Assembly: GCA_013399875.1 (NCBI GenBank) | Contig: VXAZ01006790.1 | Span: 124,001-188,000, forward strand | Source of the DNA: Gymnorhina tibicen | Taxonomy: Eukaryota > Chordata > Aves > Passeriformes > Artamidae | Length of the DNA stretch: 64,000 nt | Direction of reading: 5' to 3' | Part shown: positions 60,201 to 60,386 of the stretch, piece by piece | How the letters are laid out: each line of letters opens with the position of its first letter | Numbering within the stretch: position 1 is the stretch's first letter | Translations under genes and position numbers: made by a program | The notes under the pieces: generated by a model | Seen by the model: only the letters and a program-made list of their open reading frames with translations | Told to the model about the DNA's origin: nothing | Databases searched by the model: none

Positions 60201-60386
60201 TGTTGCCTCCAGCAGGTCGGCGCCCTCAGCCTGACCCTCTATGCCCTTCCCAGCATCTCTGGCTGCTACTGGGTGCTCTTCCTTCGGAAGGTCATGCGCG
60301 TGGACAGCCGAGCCCTTCCTCTTCGCCGCCTTTTTCTGCGACTGCGCGACGTCGCCCTTTGCTTTTCGCTGTCTGAAGTAAGCAAA
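128..60386 (-). CDS. PCNT: Pericentrin gene, 45 coding exons (partial at both ends)
   Basis: Pericentrin is the large coiled-coil scaffold of the pericentriolar material. It anchors gamma-tubulin complexes, CDK5RAP2 and kinases at the centrosome. Identity rests on the basic N-terminal segment FRQRKAKGD...KKAAKRKGSAV and on many collinear blocks matching human PCNT, such as LELEALRLTL, QEEIRQLWSQLDS, LREAEMIQLQDHQAAKILELE, SLLSEIQDLRAQLRMTHLQNQEKL and KELQIEHSRCEALL. Exons at 128-230 through 60189-60386 join in phase to 4,203 codons without a stop. Human PCNT is about 3,336 residues in total, so this bird protein is much longer, mainly at the N terminus. The start codon (above 64000) and the PACT domain (below 1) are outside the window. 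AKAP9 is the paralogue. It was rejected because most blocks fit PCNT better and the C-terminal order is that of PCNT. Confidence 0.96.
518..798 (-). CDS. PCNT: PCNT exon 45: linker with polyglutamine
   Basis: This exon has 281 nt (residues 4076-4169), phase 0 in and 2 out, with acceptor gttcaaacag|CAAAAC and donor CTAGATAA|gtaagt. RDEQRIKELQEILSVLKERE is coiled coil. A Ser/Thr-rich linker (NSPTPNCQEELLCTSSKDGS) and a run of six Gln (mixed CAG/CAA codons) then lead to LEKIRQQLLFVAVHLNEFIY, matching human LEAMRQRLLSAARLLTSFTS. Confidence 0.95.
1328..2047 (-). CDS. PCNT: PCNT exon 44: 240-codon coiled coil
   Basis: This exon has 240 codons (residues 3836-4075), phase 0, with acceptor tctgcccag|GAGCTG and donor AGACTG|gtgaga. 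LEHEKTVTDNLRKELQIEHS and RCEALLSQEQTKLRELQKNL match human LKHEQTAKDNLQKELRIEHS and RCEALLAQERSQLSELQKDL. LNHERVLTEQLSMRVKE matches LRHERLLTEQLSQRTQE. The tail is an Arg/Glu/Gln run (KEEERERERRQQQQ), longer than typical heptads. The 529-bp intron that follows shows nothing recognised. Confidence 0.97.
2048..3837 (-). other. Intron 43, contains a CR1 copy
   Basis: This 1,790-bp intron holds a CR1 3' fragment at about 2472-2740. No exon or other named element was seen. Confidence 0.65.
2472..2740 (-). mobile_element. CR1 LINE 3'-end fragment
   Basis: On the minus strand this has the CR1 3' order: tttaaagggaaagagggtag, agggaagaaattcttcccag, tgagggtggtgaggccctgg, ggtgtccctgcctatggcag, ending actattctgtgatt. 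It is about 270 bp, 5'-truncated and in the same sense as PCNT. It is well preserved and fairly young. Confidence 0.92.
3838..3988 (-). CDS. PCNT: PCNT exon 43: coiled coil
   Basis: This exon has 151 nt (residues 3785-3835), phase 2 in and 0 out, with acceptor aactttccag|TGTTGA and donor ATGGAG|gtaacg. EKDLAAALEDLQAEQLKGSE and LRGWFEEQQRQQRKAEDEKT match human ENELKAALQELESEQGKGRA and LQSQLEEEQ. Confidence 0.93.
4498..4711 (-). CDS. PCNT: PCNT exon 42: coiled coil
   Basis: This exon has 214 nt (residues 3714-3785), phase 1 in and 2 out, with acceptor tcttatcctag|TTGAGT and donor TTACG|gtgaga. VELLEYKLQQEKSIVSDLHS and TLSEEQKRSSE match human VELLAYKVEQEKCIAGDLQK and TLSEEQEKANS. LKSELSESKQENERLQKSLE matches human LKSDLCESRQKSEQLSRSLC. 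A 509-bp intron with a short tctctgagtt duplication (near 4070-4090) follows. Confidence 0.97.
4712..5789 (-). other. Intron 41, contains a CR1 3' piece
   Basis: This 1,078-bp intron holds a CR1-type 3' end at about 5379-5464 in the + orientation. Nothing else was recognised. Confidence 0.65.
5379..5464 (+). mobile_element. CR1-type LINE 3'-end fragment
   Basis: The sequence ggtttagcagtgggcttggc, ggtgggactcc, gttaaaggtcttatccaacc and taaatgattctgtgattcta is the standard 3' end of an avian CR1 subfamily. It is only about 85 bp long and antisense to PCNT. Confidence 0.85.
5790..5985 (-). CDS. PCNT: PCNT exon 41: SLLSEIQDLRAQLRMTHLQNQ
   Basis: This exon has 196 nt (residues 3649-3714), phase 0 in and 1 out, with acceptor tttgtttcag|GAGGAG and donor AGGAAAG|gtaatt. 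DRNSLLSEIQDLRAQLRMTH and LQNQEKLQQL are practically identical to human PCNT. HGNKQEHQLRRK matches human RGSQQEHQLRRQ. It is the clearest single PCNT signature in the window. Confidence 0.98.
6572..6745 (-). CDS. PCNT: PCNT exon 40: DWRGELLQAVQSVFEKE
   Basis: This exon has 58 codons (residues 3591-3648), phase 0, with acceptor attttaacag|GAAATG and donor CAACAA|gtatga. DWRGELLQAVQSVFEKERNV corresponds to human DWRGDLLQVVQEAFEKEQEM, and LGEKLEYIMKQQ to LLERLEKIIREQ. The 586-bp intron that follows holds nothing recognised. Confidence 0.96.
6990..7187 (-). CDS. PCNT: PCNT exon 39: KMVYEESRKILALSE block
   Basis: This exon has 66 codons (residues 3525-3590), phase 0, with acceptor ccttctcag|ACTGTG and donor GACAAA|gtatgg. 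TVLKMVYEESRKILALSEHP matches human LLQMVRDESHQILALSEGL and the AKAP9 LLRAVHNEGMQVLSLTE. LLDAIQSLKDYLSKVADRGD matches AKAP9 INTISSLKDLITKM. The next intron is 244 bp with a tatata run. Confidence 0.96.
7188..9988 (-). other. Intron 38, contains a broken CR1
   Basis: This 2,801-bp intron carries an internally deleted CR1 at about 8091-8610. The stretch 8610-9740 is somewhat less AT-rich and may be further repeat-derived sequence, but I could not identify it. No exon was seen. Confidence 0.6.
8091..8610 (-). mobile_element. CR1 LINE, internally deleted, with reverse-transcriptase remnant
   Basis: On the minus strand the upstream part (about 8610-8303) reads as a decayed CR1 ORF2 reverse-transcriptase piece. 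It has a conserved VPSDWRKGNIAPIFKK-type stretch then GNY, followed by an in-frame stop. It then jumps straight to the CR1 3' region (8303-8091), ending at ccaactgattctgtg. The middle of the element is missing. The copy is clearly old and inactive. Confidence 0.85.
9989..10143 (-). CDS. PCNT: PCNT exon 38: MKEKE motif
   Basis: This exon has 155 nt (residues 3473-3524), phase 1 in and 0 out, with acceptor cttccttcag|ATACCA and donor ATGAAG|gtaatg. MIPDIMESMKEKEILSPQMK matches human FQPLPEAMKEKEVRPKHVK. It links the flexible region to the C-terminal coiled coils. Confidence 0.92.
10423..10450. repeat. (CATA)/(TA) simple repeat
   Basis: A short atacatacatacatatatatatgtat run lies inside the 446-bp intron 37. 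It is a simple repeat with no other content in the intron. Confidence 0.85.
10590..10677 (-). CDS. PCNT: PCNT exon 37, short Ser/Asp-rich
   Basis: This exon has 88 nt (residues 3444-3473), phase 0 in and 1 out, with acceptor attctcaag|CAGATG and donor GGCAGCA|gtaagt. It encodes SLTLTPSDDERSRASAMSDG, a flexible segment with several possible phosphosites. It continues the unstructured region of exon 36. Confidence 0.88.
10678..11383 (-). other. Intron 36, nothing recognised
   Basis: This 706-bp AT-rich intron with tatata-type runs near 11000-11030 shows no exon or named repeat. Confidence 0.6.
11384..11911 (-). CDS. PCNT: PCNT exon 36: unstructured region with separase motif
   Basis: This exon has 176 codons (residues 3268-3443), phase 0, with acceptor tgttatag|GAAAAA and donor ATTCTG|gtaaat. 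It is Ser/Thr/Asp/Pro-rich and mostly not coiled coil. GSTSSWGSPEIMRKQDTSME followed by LQPVLQLTPFSEAE aligns with human LSSWSSPEVLRKDW and SLPVTPHSGAL. The SPEIMR segment (codons at 11636-11653) fits the separase consensus SxExxR at the place where human PCNT (kendrin) is cleaved, residue R2231 as I recall. Cleavage there allows centriole disengagement. Confidence 0.95.
11636..11653 (-). other. PCNT: Predicted separase cleavage motif SPEIMR
   Basis: The codons TCA CCG GAG ATC ATG AGA encode S-P-E-I-M-R, fitting SxExxR with cleavage after the Arg (codon 11636-11638). The human counterpart is SPEVLR in the same sequence context (SSW-SPE--RK). Site position and motif are seen here; cleavage is inferred from the human protein. 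Confidence 0.85.
11912..13774 (-). other. Intron 35, no exon found
   Basis: This 1,863-bp intron has no phase-compatible exon and no named repeat. Human PCNT has extra coding sequence between the counterparts of exons 35 and 36 (around QRQLQSELLLVKNEMRLSLE). I looked for it here on the minus strand and did not find it. Confidence 0.55.
13775..14887 (-). CDS. PCNT: PCNT exon 35: 371-codon coiled coil
   Basis: This exon has 371 codons (residues 2897-3267), phase 0, with acceptor tttgcttag|GTTGCA and donor AAACTG|gtacat. KDEEVEQLHGVIEKLQKELA and the following FGPV match human AEEIEQLHEVIEKLQHELSL and MGPV. A long Glu/Gln-rich coiled coil follows (LQEELEHVSASKEALQQQLE, LQVQAVN region). The last 40 residues (FLKPFCQRKRKDVALKNGME) are less helical and basic. 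Confidence 0.96.
15146..15316 (-). CDS. PCNT: PCNT exon 34: coiled coil
   Basis: This exon has 57 codons (residues 2840-2896), phase 0, with acceptor ttctggtcag|GAGGAT and donor AATAAA|gtaagt. EEKNQEIDHLNEQMKRLQHE is AKAP9-like (KEVEIDQLNEQVTKLQQ). A SISDSS-type Ser patch precedes it. The next intron is 258 bp. Confidence 0.92.
15741..15893 (-). CDS. PCNT: PCNT exon 33: coiled coil
   Basis: This exon has 51 codons (residues 2789-2839), phase 0, with acceptor tttttag|ATTGCA and donor CTTGAAG|gtaggt. KKDEEILQLNLQLEIQKNLN and IQLQAENAHLK match human SKNEEILHLNLKLDMQNSQT and LEEENTSLK. The 424-bp intron that follows holds nothing recognised. Confidence 0.96.
15894..17006 (-). other. Intron 32, nothing recognised
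   Basis: This 1,113-bp AT-rich intron shows no exon or named repeat. Confidence 0.6.
17007..17177 (-). CDS. PCNT: PCNT exon 32: coiled coil with linker
   Basis: This exon has 57 codons (residues 2732-2788), phase 0, with acceptor catttttcag|GATAAA and donor GAGAGAG|gtgaga. YNNLIQISALQSKLDEARHR precedes a short VPVDGSSAP linker, then LKEQLQAEQEALQAKERE. It matches human STLQSTLDAGRCPEPPSGSP in position and design. Confidence 0.93.
17178..20216 (-). other. Intron 31, nothing recognised
   Basis: This 3,039-bp intron has no exon. At 19966-20035 a cluster of short direct and inverted AAGTCTTA/ACTACTT-AAGTAGT motifs forms a weak AT-rich palindromic patch. No named element was seen. Confidence 0.6.
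20217..20444 (-). CDS. PCNT: PCNT exon 31: coiled coil
   Basis: This exon has 76 codons (residues 2656-2731), phase 0, with acceptor ttctatgtag|GTAGAA and donor AAACAG|gtaatt. VESLQAEIKEKMDDYNKLLL and ARDKEIEKLVAQIQELKLNG align with human VELLQQKLREKLDEFNELAI and MQEEEIKRLEEM. Confidence 0.95.
20445..23112 (-). other. Intron 30, nothing recognised
   Basis: This 2,668-bp intron contains a poly-A tract at about 22648-22663 and a partly duplicated attcattcactggaaattcatt stretch near 22055-22100. There is no exon or named element. Confidence 0.6.
23113..23232 (-). CDS. PCNT: PCNT exon 30: EQAIEREHERDDFQQEI
   Basis: This exon has 40 codons (residues 2616-2655), phase 0, with acceptor gtttacag|GAACAA and donor CACAGG|gtgagt. 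EQAIEREHERDDFQQEIRKL corresponds to human EQAAEREHEREEFQQEIQRL. A Ser/Gln-rich tail (SAKSQTSGQSREHR) breaks the helix. Confidence 0.96.
23688..23917 (-). CDS. PCNT: PCNT exon 29: LRNQRQFMDEQ-type coiled coil
   Basis: This exon has 230 nt (residues 2539-2615), phase 1 in and 0 out, with acceptor ttcttacttag|GTTTAC and donor ATGGAT|gtaagt. LRSQMKVLEVELEEQLHSNQ and VLEKQLKNQRQFMD match human LLSQMKILESELEEQLSQHR and SLDKHLRNQRQFMD almost residue for residue. The next intron (455 bp) is unremarkable. Confidence 0.97.
23918..27926 (-). other. Intron 28, longest intron, no gene seen
   Basis: This 4,009-bp AT-rich intron shows no exon that fits the phases and no named mobile element. A GT donor-like site near 27830 was examined and rejected. 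Short A/T runs occur, such as those near 26063-26082. Confidence 0.6.
27927..28187 (-). CDS. PCNT: PCNT exon 28: coiled coil with non-helical tail
   Basis: This exon has 261 nt (residues 2452-2539), phase 1 in and 1 out, with acceptor gcttctag|GCATTA and donor TACACAG|gtgaga. It starts GIIEGYVAEKAALEEALSLK and EESERRLVVELESMRERFQE, matching human SEHRLVLELESLRRQLQQ. The final part (about 35 residues) is rich in Cys, His, Ser and Trp (SCLQSGHIAMSFCHGLDDLV, then SSSDWYTG) and is not coiled coil. Phase to the next exon fits. Confidence 0.9.
28668..28830 (-). CDS. PCNT: PCNT exon 27: NQETAQVV coiled coil
   Basis: This exon has 163 nt (residues 2398-2452), phase 0 in and 1 out, with acceptor acttgtag|CTAGAG and donor GCAGAGG|gtaaga. 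FEEEFSRHNQETAQVVSQHQ and LMECLSEESEAKNQLALELH are very close to human FEKEFSFKNEETAQVVRKHQ and LLECLKEESAAKAELALELH. The 480-bp intron that follows holds nothing recognised. Confidence 0.97.
28831..30093 (-). other. Intron 26, contains the CR1 fragment
   Basis: This 1,263-bp intron starts with the CR1 piece at 29971-30072. No exon or other element was seen in the rest. Confidence 0.65.
29971..30072 (-). mobile_element. CR1 LINE 3'-end fragment next to exon 26 donor
   Basis: Read on the minus strand it has the CR1 3' order: ctagtggaaggtgtccctgc, catggcaggggttgggaact, ggtccctttcaacccaaact. It is 5'-truncated to about 102 bp and in the same sense as PCNT. Its 5' edge is only 21 bp from the exon 26 splice donor (30092-30093). 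Confidence 0.9.
30094..30305 (-). CDS. PCNT: PCNT exon 26: acidic linker and conserved helix
   Basis: This exon has 212 nt (residues 2327-2397), phase 1 in and 0 out, with acceptor tgttttcag|TAGAGG and donor AAACAA|gtaaag. An acidic Ser/Thr-rich stretch (DETLTEHNQLSPGTDEVSEL) precedes CHRLRTAVERLLELVTESTK, which matches human VFQSLSLAVDGLMEMALDSS and AKAP9 SSRLQAAVEKLLEAI. In human PCNT this area carries mitotic PLK1 phosphosites by my recollection; exact counterparts were not assigned. A CR1 copy begins 21 bp past the donor. Confidence 0.95.
30774..30988 (-). CDS. PCNT: PCNT exon 25: conserved LCLDD region
   Basis: This exon has 215 nt (residues 2255-2327), phase 2 in and 1 out, with acceptor ttgttctag|GGAAAA and donor GAAAAAG|gtgagt. 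LLMEVVKATLAIEDLICSKI then GLCLDD matches human RSRIGERVGLCLDD and AKAP9 LLEVVKTTAAVEETIG. It is a conserved helical module shared by the two paralogues. The tail (SGDSKEIQSIMEEMGF) is not coiled coil. The next intron is 468 bp. Confidence 0.95.
31807..31958 (-). CDS. PCNT: PCNT exon 24: coiled coil
   Basis: This exon has 152 nt (residues 2205-2255), phase 0 in and 2 out, with acceptor atttccttag|CTGGAA and donor GGAAAG|gtttgt. VVSLKHEIEETSSELETLLQ followed by RRDRENQEGGNLVALLRSDI aligns with human VLSLSHEIEECRSELEVLQQ and RRERENREGANLLSMLKADV. The 818-bp intron that follows shows nothing recognised. Confidence 0.95.
32503..32649 (-). CDS. PCNT: PCNT exon 23: coiled coil
   Basis: This exon has 49 codons (residues 2156-2204), phase 0, with acceptor gtttatgcag|GATGAA and donor ATCCAG|gtgtgg. 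DEFEAEKKASLHDKDQMLIQ and HQKEQETLSAQLQEKAAIII match human GEFGSEKKTALHEKEETL and HQEEKESLSLQLQKKNHQV. The next intron (544 bp) holds nothing recognised. Confidence 0.95.
33922..33935. repeat. (AC)7 microsatellite
   Basis: This is an uninterrupted run of seven AC units in intron 22. It is too short to be called long or functional. Confidence 0.9.
34020..34606 (+). mobile_element. ERV-type LTR copy, plus orientation
   Basis: This element of about 587 bp is GC-richer than its surroundings. It contains CCAAT motifs (ccattggacc, cccattggct), a degenerate TATA (tgtataa at 34360-34366), and an ATTAAA poly(A) signal (34428-34433) followed by a GT-rich stretch (gtgtgtgagtgtgcgtgagt). Its reverse complement recurs at 39649-40233 with very few changes. 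No internal retroviral genes lie next to it, so it is probably a solo LTR. It is antisense to PCNT. The exact ends and target-site duplication are unresolved. Confidence 0.85.
34913..35077 (-). CDS. PCNT: PCNT exon 22: coiled coil
   Basis: This exon has 55 codons (residues 2101-2155), phase 0, with acceptor gtctgcag|CTCTAT and donor CTGAAG|gtaggc. ALLAQFEEVKLKQQLQFQEE and LLKCQSEVLLEQQIAQLK are coiled coil. It sits just inside the LTR pair; the plus LTR ends 306 bp downstream of its donor. Confidence 0.9.
36038..36271 (-). CDS. PCNT: PCNT exon 21: coiled coil
   Basis: This exon has 78 codons (residues 2023-2100), phase 0, with acceptor ttacacag|GATGAT and donor CAAGAG|gtcaga. LNTALRNQRQLLEEEKRLAL and HRKALQELQDFHEKEIRKHK are strongly charged heptads. 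The human protein is shorter here, so this exon may have been lost or reduced in mammals. A 635-bp intron before it and a 960-bp intron after it hold nothing recognised. Confidence 0.9.
36907..37483 (-). CDS. PCNT: PCNT exon 20: 192-residue coiled coil
   Basis: This exon has 577 nt (residues 1830-2022), phase 2 in and 0 out, with acceptor ataatacag|GTTTAT and donor CATAAG|gtgagt. FTTEQEILLQELKKKHVDEL, VAELQTKHQAQIDELEAKHL and SLESSYLSEIQTIRDEHSQA match human blocks such as VAELQTKHAADLGALETRHL and SLESCYLSEFQTIREEHRQA. Confidence 0.96.
37484..38690 (-). other. Intron 19, nothing recognised
   Basis: This 1,207-bp AT-rich intron shows no exon or repeat. Confidence 0.6.
38691..39157 (-). CDS. 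PCNT: PCNT exon 19: REAEMIQLQDHQAAKILELE block
   Basis: This exon has 467 nt (residues 1675-1830), phase 0 in and 2 out, with acceptor gtcttcacag|GTAAAA and a strong donor AACAA|gtaagt. AEEKLSLLHIELQTRAESEK, FELREAEMIQLQDHQAAKIL and ELEKLVKEQQNNLQQLEDSL align closely with human PCNT. It is one of the most conserved exons in the window. Confidence 0.96.
39649..40357 (-). mobile_element. ERV-type LTR copy, minus orientation, with duplicated U3 edge
   Basis: The core 39649-40233 is almost identical, in reverse complement, to the LTR at 34020-34606. On the minus strand it carries CCAAT-type boxes (cccattggctcc, ccattggac), a TATATAA box (39889-39895) and an ATTAAA poly(A) signal (39822-39827). 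This U3-R order sets the strand. An extra 85-bp tandem unit extends it to about 40357. No gag, pol or env sequence adjoins it, so it looks like a solo LTR. I could not find target-site duplications. It is probably a recent insertion, because only a few differences separate the two copies. Confidence 0.85.
40185..40357 (-). repeat. 85-bp tandem duplication at the LTR edge
   Basis: Two head-to-tail units start with gacggtcccatccgtgga at 40185 and 40270 and each end in an A-rich cagaaagcaaaaaa-type tract. They differ at a few positions (ggactcc or ggattcc, tatggg or tatagg). The duplicated block includes the start of the U3 region. The plus-strand LTR copy lacks it. Confidence 0.88.
40802..41040 (-). 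CDS. PCNT: PCNT exon 18: coiled coil
   Basis: This exon has 239 nt (residues 1595-1674), phase 1 in and 0 out, with acceptor ctctttccag|AAATCA and donor GAAAAG|gtagtt. ARQVEMEVAERVSVLEEEYK and LSEEIRHLKEEIIKQKDFSE form continuous heptads. It corresponds to the human stretch around LQTELKEEIELLKIEN. Confidence 0.9.
41041..41944 (-). other. Intron 17, nothing recognised
   Basis: This 904-bp AT-rich intron shows no exon or repeat. Confidence 0.6.
41945..42161 (-). CDS. PCNT: PCNT exon 17: coiled coil
   Basis: This exon has 217 nt (residues 1523-1595), phase 0 in and 1 out, with acceptor tttctgtag|GAAGAA and donor TCTAAAG|gtagga. LTEQHRQELDSLRSSLALQY fits human LEESHRHQLEALESPLCIQH, and the rest is Lys/Met-rich coiled coil. 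Confidence 0.9.
42703..42790 (-). CDS. PCNT: PCNT exon 16, short
   Basis: This exon has 88 nt (residues 1493-1522), phase 2 in and 0 out, with acceptor cttctctcag|TTCTTC and donor CAACAG|gtagga. It encodes SSSVTVFEETAEKERSVALG and QLNQQLEKQQ. Phase fits on both sides. Homology to human is weak here, a region that evolves fast. The 541-bp intron that follows holds nothing recognised. Confidence 0.85.
43031..43295 (-). CDS. PCNT: PCNT exon 15: coiled coil
   Basis: This exon has 265 nt (residues 1405-1493), phase 1 in and 2 out, with acceptor ctgttccag|AGCTAA and donor ATCAG|gtgatc. ELKEQLLARASQVKEIECLK and EAELEQLRLYFENKLIVAEV match human LHEQLLARTSRVEDLEQLK and ESELEQLRIYFEKKLRDAE. The next intron is 240 bp. 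Confidence 0.95.
43296..45914 (-). other. Intron 14, contains a CR1 3' end
   Basis: This 2,619-bp intron has no exon. A CR1 3' fragment in the + orientation lies at 44446-44574. The remainder shows no recognisable gene. Confidence 0.65.
44446..44574 (+). mobile_element. CR1 LINE 3'-end fragment
   Basis: The order gtgttcaaggccaggttgga, gtggaaggtgtccctaccct, ggcagggggttggaatgaga, gatctttaaggtcccttcca and ccatgattctgtgaa is the classic avian CR1 3' terminus. It is 5'-truncated to about 130 bp and antisense to PCNT. It is well preserved, so relatively young. Confidence 0.93.
45915..46026 (-). CDS. PCNT: PCNT exon 14: QEEIRQLWSQLDS block
   Basis: This exon has 112 nt (residues 1368-1405), phase 0 in and 1 out, with acceptor tttttgtag|CTGGAC and donor CTAAGTG|gtatgt. 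LKAQSQEEIRQLWSQLDSTR is nearly identical to human PCNT (LKAQSQEEIRRLWSQLDSAR) and is a clear identity mark. Confidence 0.95.
46550..46686 (-). CDS. PCNT: PCNT exon 13: coiled coil
   Basis: This exon has 137 nt (residues 1322-1367), phase 1 in and 0 out. The junction codon A|TG gives Met. ERQHQLAITKLQEQLQAEHN matches human ESHHQAAIEKLREDLQSEHG. The donor is AAGGAG|gtaaat. The next intron (523 bp) carries only an A-rich tract at about 46047-46069. Confidence 0.92.
47296..47470 (-). CDS. PCNT: PCNT exon 12: coiled coil
   Basis: This exon has 175 nt (residues 1264-1322), phase 0 in and 1 out, with acceptor attctcttag|ACCCTC and donor TCTAAAA|gtatgt. LENMCEELSEKHQTEMIVLQ corresponds to human LENLRKELSAKHQSEMEDLQ. 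The 609-bp intron that follows holds nothing recognised. Confidence 0.93.
47647..47705 (-). CDS. PCNT: PCNT exon 11, short
   Basis: This exon has 59 nt (residues 1244-1263), entering in phase 1 and leaving in phase 0. Joined with the previous exon it reads ADQRKQIELEMEEAHIQALE, matching the human LQSEMEKNAQIVKTL position. The acceptor is atttcacag|CTGACC and the donor is GAG|gtacaa. A 176-bp intron follows. Confidence 0.88.
47706..49575 (-). other. Intron 10, contains a CR1 copy
   Basis: This 1,870-bp intron has no exon. A sense-to-plus CR1 fragment lies at about 48685-48936. The rest is unremarkable AT-rich DNA. Confidence 0.65.
48685..48936 (+). mobile_element. CR1 LINE fragment (3' end), internally deleted
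   Basis: The stretch gtgagggtgactgagccttg, then ggctgcccagagaggttgtg and a 3' tail cctgtgattctgta are hallmarks of avian CR1 3' ends. Upstream, ctagctggaggtctgcaact with ctagcagtgttccccatgg fits the reverse-transcriptase coding part. This implies an internal deletion between the two pieces. It lies antisense to PCNT in intron 10. Confidence 0.85.
49576..49831 (-). CDS. PCNT: PCNT exon 10: conserved LELEALRL coiled coil
   Basis: This exon has 256 nt (residues 1159-1244), entering in phase 0 and leaving in phase 1. The acceptor is cactgcag|ACATTG and the donor CAAGAACTAG|gtatta is rather weak after position 4. LELEALRLTLNNMHTSQLEL and KEKETALMELREMLNDKRAQ align closely with human PCNT. This makes it one of the strongest identity marks in the gene. 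Confidence 0.95.
49832..50787 (-). other. Intron 9, nothing recognised
   Basis: This 956-bp AT-rich intron shows no exon or recognisable repeat. Confidence 0.6.
50788..50964 (-). CDS. PCNT: PCNT exon 9: last exon of the extended N terminus
   Basis: This exon has 59 codons (residues 1100-1158), phase 0, with acceptor ctctgcag|GTGCAT and donor CCCAG|gtaaaa. EREHDREISELAAKHAEEME is likely the counterpart of human ECEQECELAITDLESGRE, which directly precedes the conserved LELEALRL block. From here on the exon order follows mammalian PCNT. Confidence 0.92.
51180..51272 (-). CDS. PCNT: PCNT exon 8: short coiled-coil exon
   Basis: This exon has 31 codons (residues 1069-1099), phase 0, with acceptor tgttttcag|ATAGAAG and donor AAAAAG|gtacat. 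It encodes IEELNAEIKDKVEEQQKLEE and a Lys/Glu-rich tail. Only 85 bp of intron separate it from exon 7, the shortest intron in the window. Confidence 0.88.
51358..53820 (-). CDS. PCNT: PCNT exon 7: giant 821-codon coiled-coil exon
   Basis: This exon has 821 codons (residues 248-1068), phase 0 at both ends, with acceptor tttttaag|AATACC and donor GAGAGAG|gtagg. Roughly the first 280 residues are Glu/Lys/Gln-rich coiled coil (for example LKYQLSDAEEQVKEAQ). A central acidic, Ser/Gly-rich linker follows (about exon residues 290-440) with FLSPPLNSSLDEG, FGGDEGILAKYL and FFSFVSDGSLQ. After that a long coiled coil resumes to the end (FGRQLAALQSQRDQMQSQLN, LSYEDRLNLSNQEINKLTAEI). The layout resembles the AKAP9 N-terminal half. 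As far as I recall, human PCNT has no counterpart; it carries short PEQRGMFT-type repeats near this place. The open frame is intact and the splice sites are good. Confidence 0.93.
54113..54277 (-). CDS. PCNT: PCNT exon 6: coiled coil
   Basis: This exon has 55 codons (residues 193-247), phase 0, with acceptor gtccag|GTTACT and donor AAG|gtaaaa. It contains QQMSLFQDCLREQNAHLEML followed by REKARDLQVQLESSQ, a continuous amphipathic helix that leads into the giant exon 7. A 292-bp intron separates the two. Confidence 0.9.
54278..56653 (-). other. Intron 5, possible decayed LTR inside
   Basis: This 2,376-bp intron has no exon. Around 55690-56350 on the + strand there is an AATAAA signal in tcaataaattac (56208-56219) followed by a GACCTGATCTGCC stretch. 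This is reminiscent of the R/U5 part of an old LTR, but I could not fix its ends or family. Confidence 0.5.
56654..56797 (-). CDS. PCNT: PCNT exon 5: coiled coil
   Basis: This exon has 48 codons (residues 145-192), phase 0, with acceptor cctgtag|GAAACT and donor CAG|gtgtgt. The peptide QNEIIRKLTTCLQQAKKDRD resembles the AKAP9 segment with a QRDGIITQLTANLQQARREKD pattern. This supports a shared ancestral N-terminal module of the two paralogues. Confidence 0.88.
56798..57560 (-). other. Intron 4, nothing recognised
   Basis: This 763-bp intron shows no exon or recognisable repeat. Confidence 0.6.
57561..57743 (-). CDS. PCNT: PCNT exon 4: first coiled coil
   Basis: This exon has 61 codons (residues 84-144), phase 0, with acceptor tcttttaag|AAGAAAG and donor CAG|gtatgt. 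After a short lead it reads as heptad-type helix (GRIAELESRLLEKQEAVERL, then QMDELQDQLTQ). It is the start of the long N-terminal coiled coil. The layout resembles the AKAP9 N terminus more than human PCNT. Confidence 0.88.
57744..58575 (-). other. Intron 3, nothing recognised
   Basis: This 832-bp AT-rich intron shows no exon, RNA gene or recognisable mobile element. Confidence 0.6.
58576..58626 (-). CDS. PCNT: PCNT exon 3, short
   Basis: This exon has 17 codons (residues 67-83), phase 0 at both ends. It encodes GSTDLSSWEPLDDHATE between ttactag and gtaagtgtg. It is too short for a long reading frame and was found from its splice sites and phase. The peptide is acidic and not coiled coil, and it links the basic N terminus to the coiled coils. 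Confidence is lower because homology cannot confirm so short an exon. Confidence 0.75.
58627..60188 (-). other. Intron 2, with an 18-bp tandem repeat
   Basis: This 1,562-bp intron shows no coding exon. The only structure noted is a perfect two-copy 18-bp tandem at 59004-59039, listed separately. Confidence 0.7.
59004..59039. repeat. Two-copy 18-bp tandem repeat
   Basis: The unit ccacacagatttaacata occurs twice head to tail without mismatch (59004-59021 and 59022-59039). It looks like a small recent slippage duplication inside intron 2. No function is implied. Confidence 0.9.
60189..60386 (-). CDS. PCNT: PCNT exon 2: basic N-terminal segment
   Basis: This exon has 66 codons (residues 1-66 of the assembled segment), phase 0 at both ends. 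The acceptor is tgcacag|TTTGCT and the donor is GAG|gtaaat. It begins FAYFRQRKAKGD and continues with a Lys/Arg-rich KKAAKRKGSAV stretch. This is the counterpart of human FRQRKTKGD...KKTAKRKGSAV, which is encoded at the same place right after a short exon 1. The second half is acidic and Glu/Ala-rich (EGADLLEATTETE). The paralogue AKAP9 has a similar FRQRKAQ start, so this exon reflects their common origin, but KRKGSAV is specific to PCNT. Confidence 0.93.

Noticed and set aside
128..60386. AKAP9 as the identity of the gene
   Set aside because: The N-terminal coiled coil is AKAP9-like. However, KRKGSAV, QEEIRQLWSQLDS, LRAQLRMTHLQNQEKL, TVNDW and the separase site context are PCNT-specific, and order and spacing follow PCNT from exon 10 onward.
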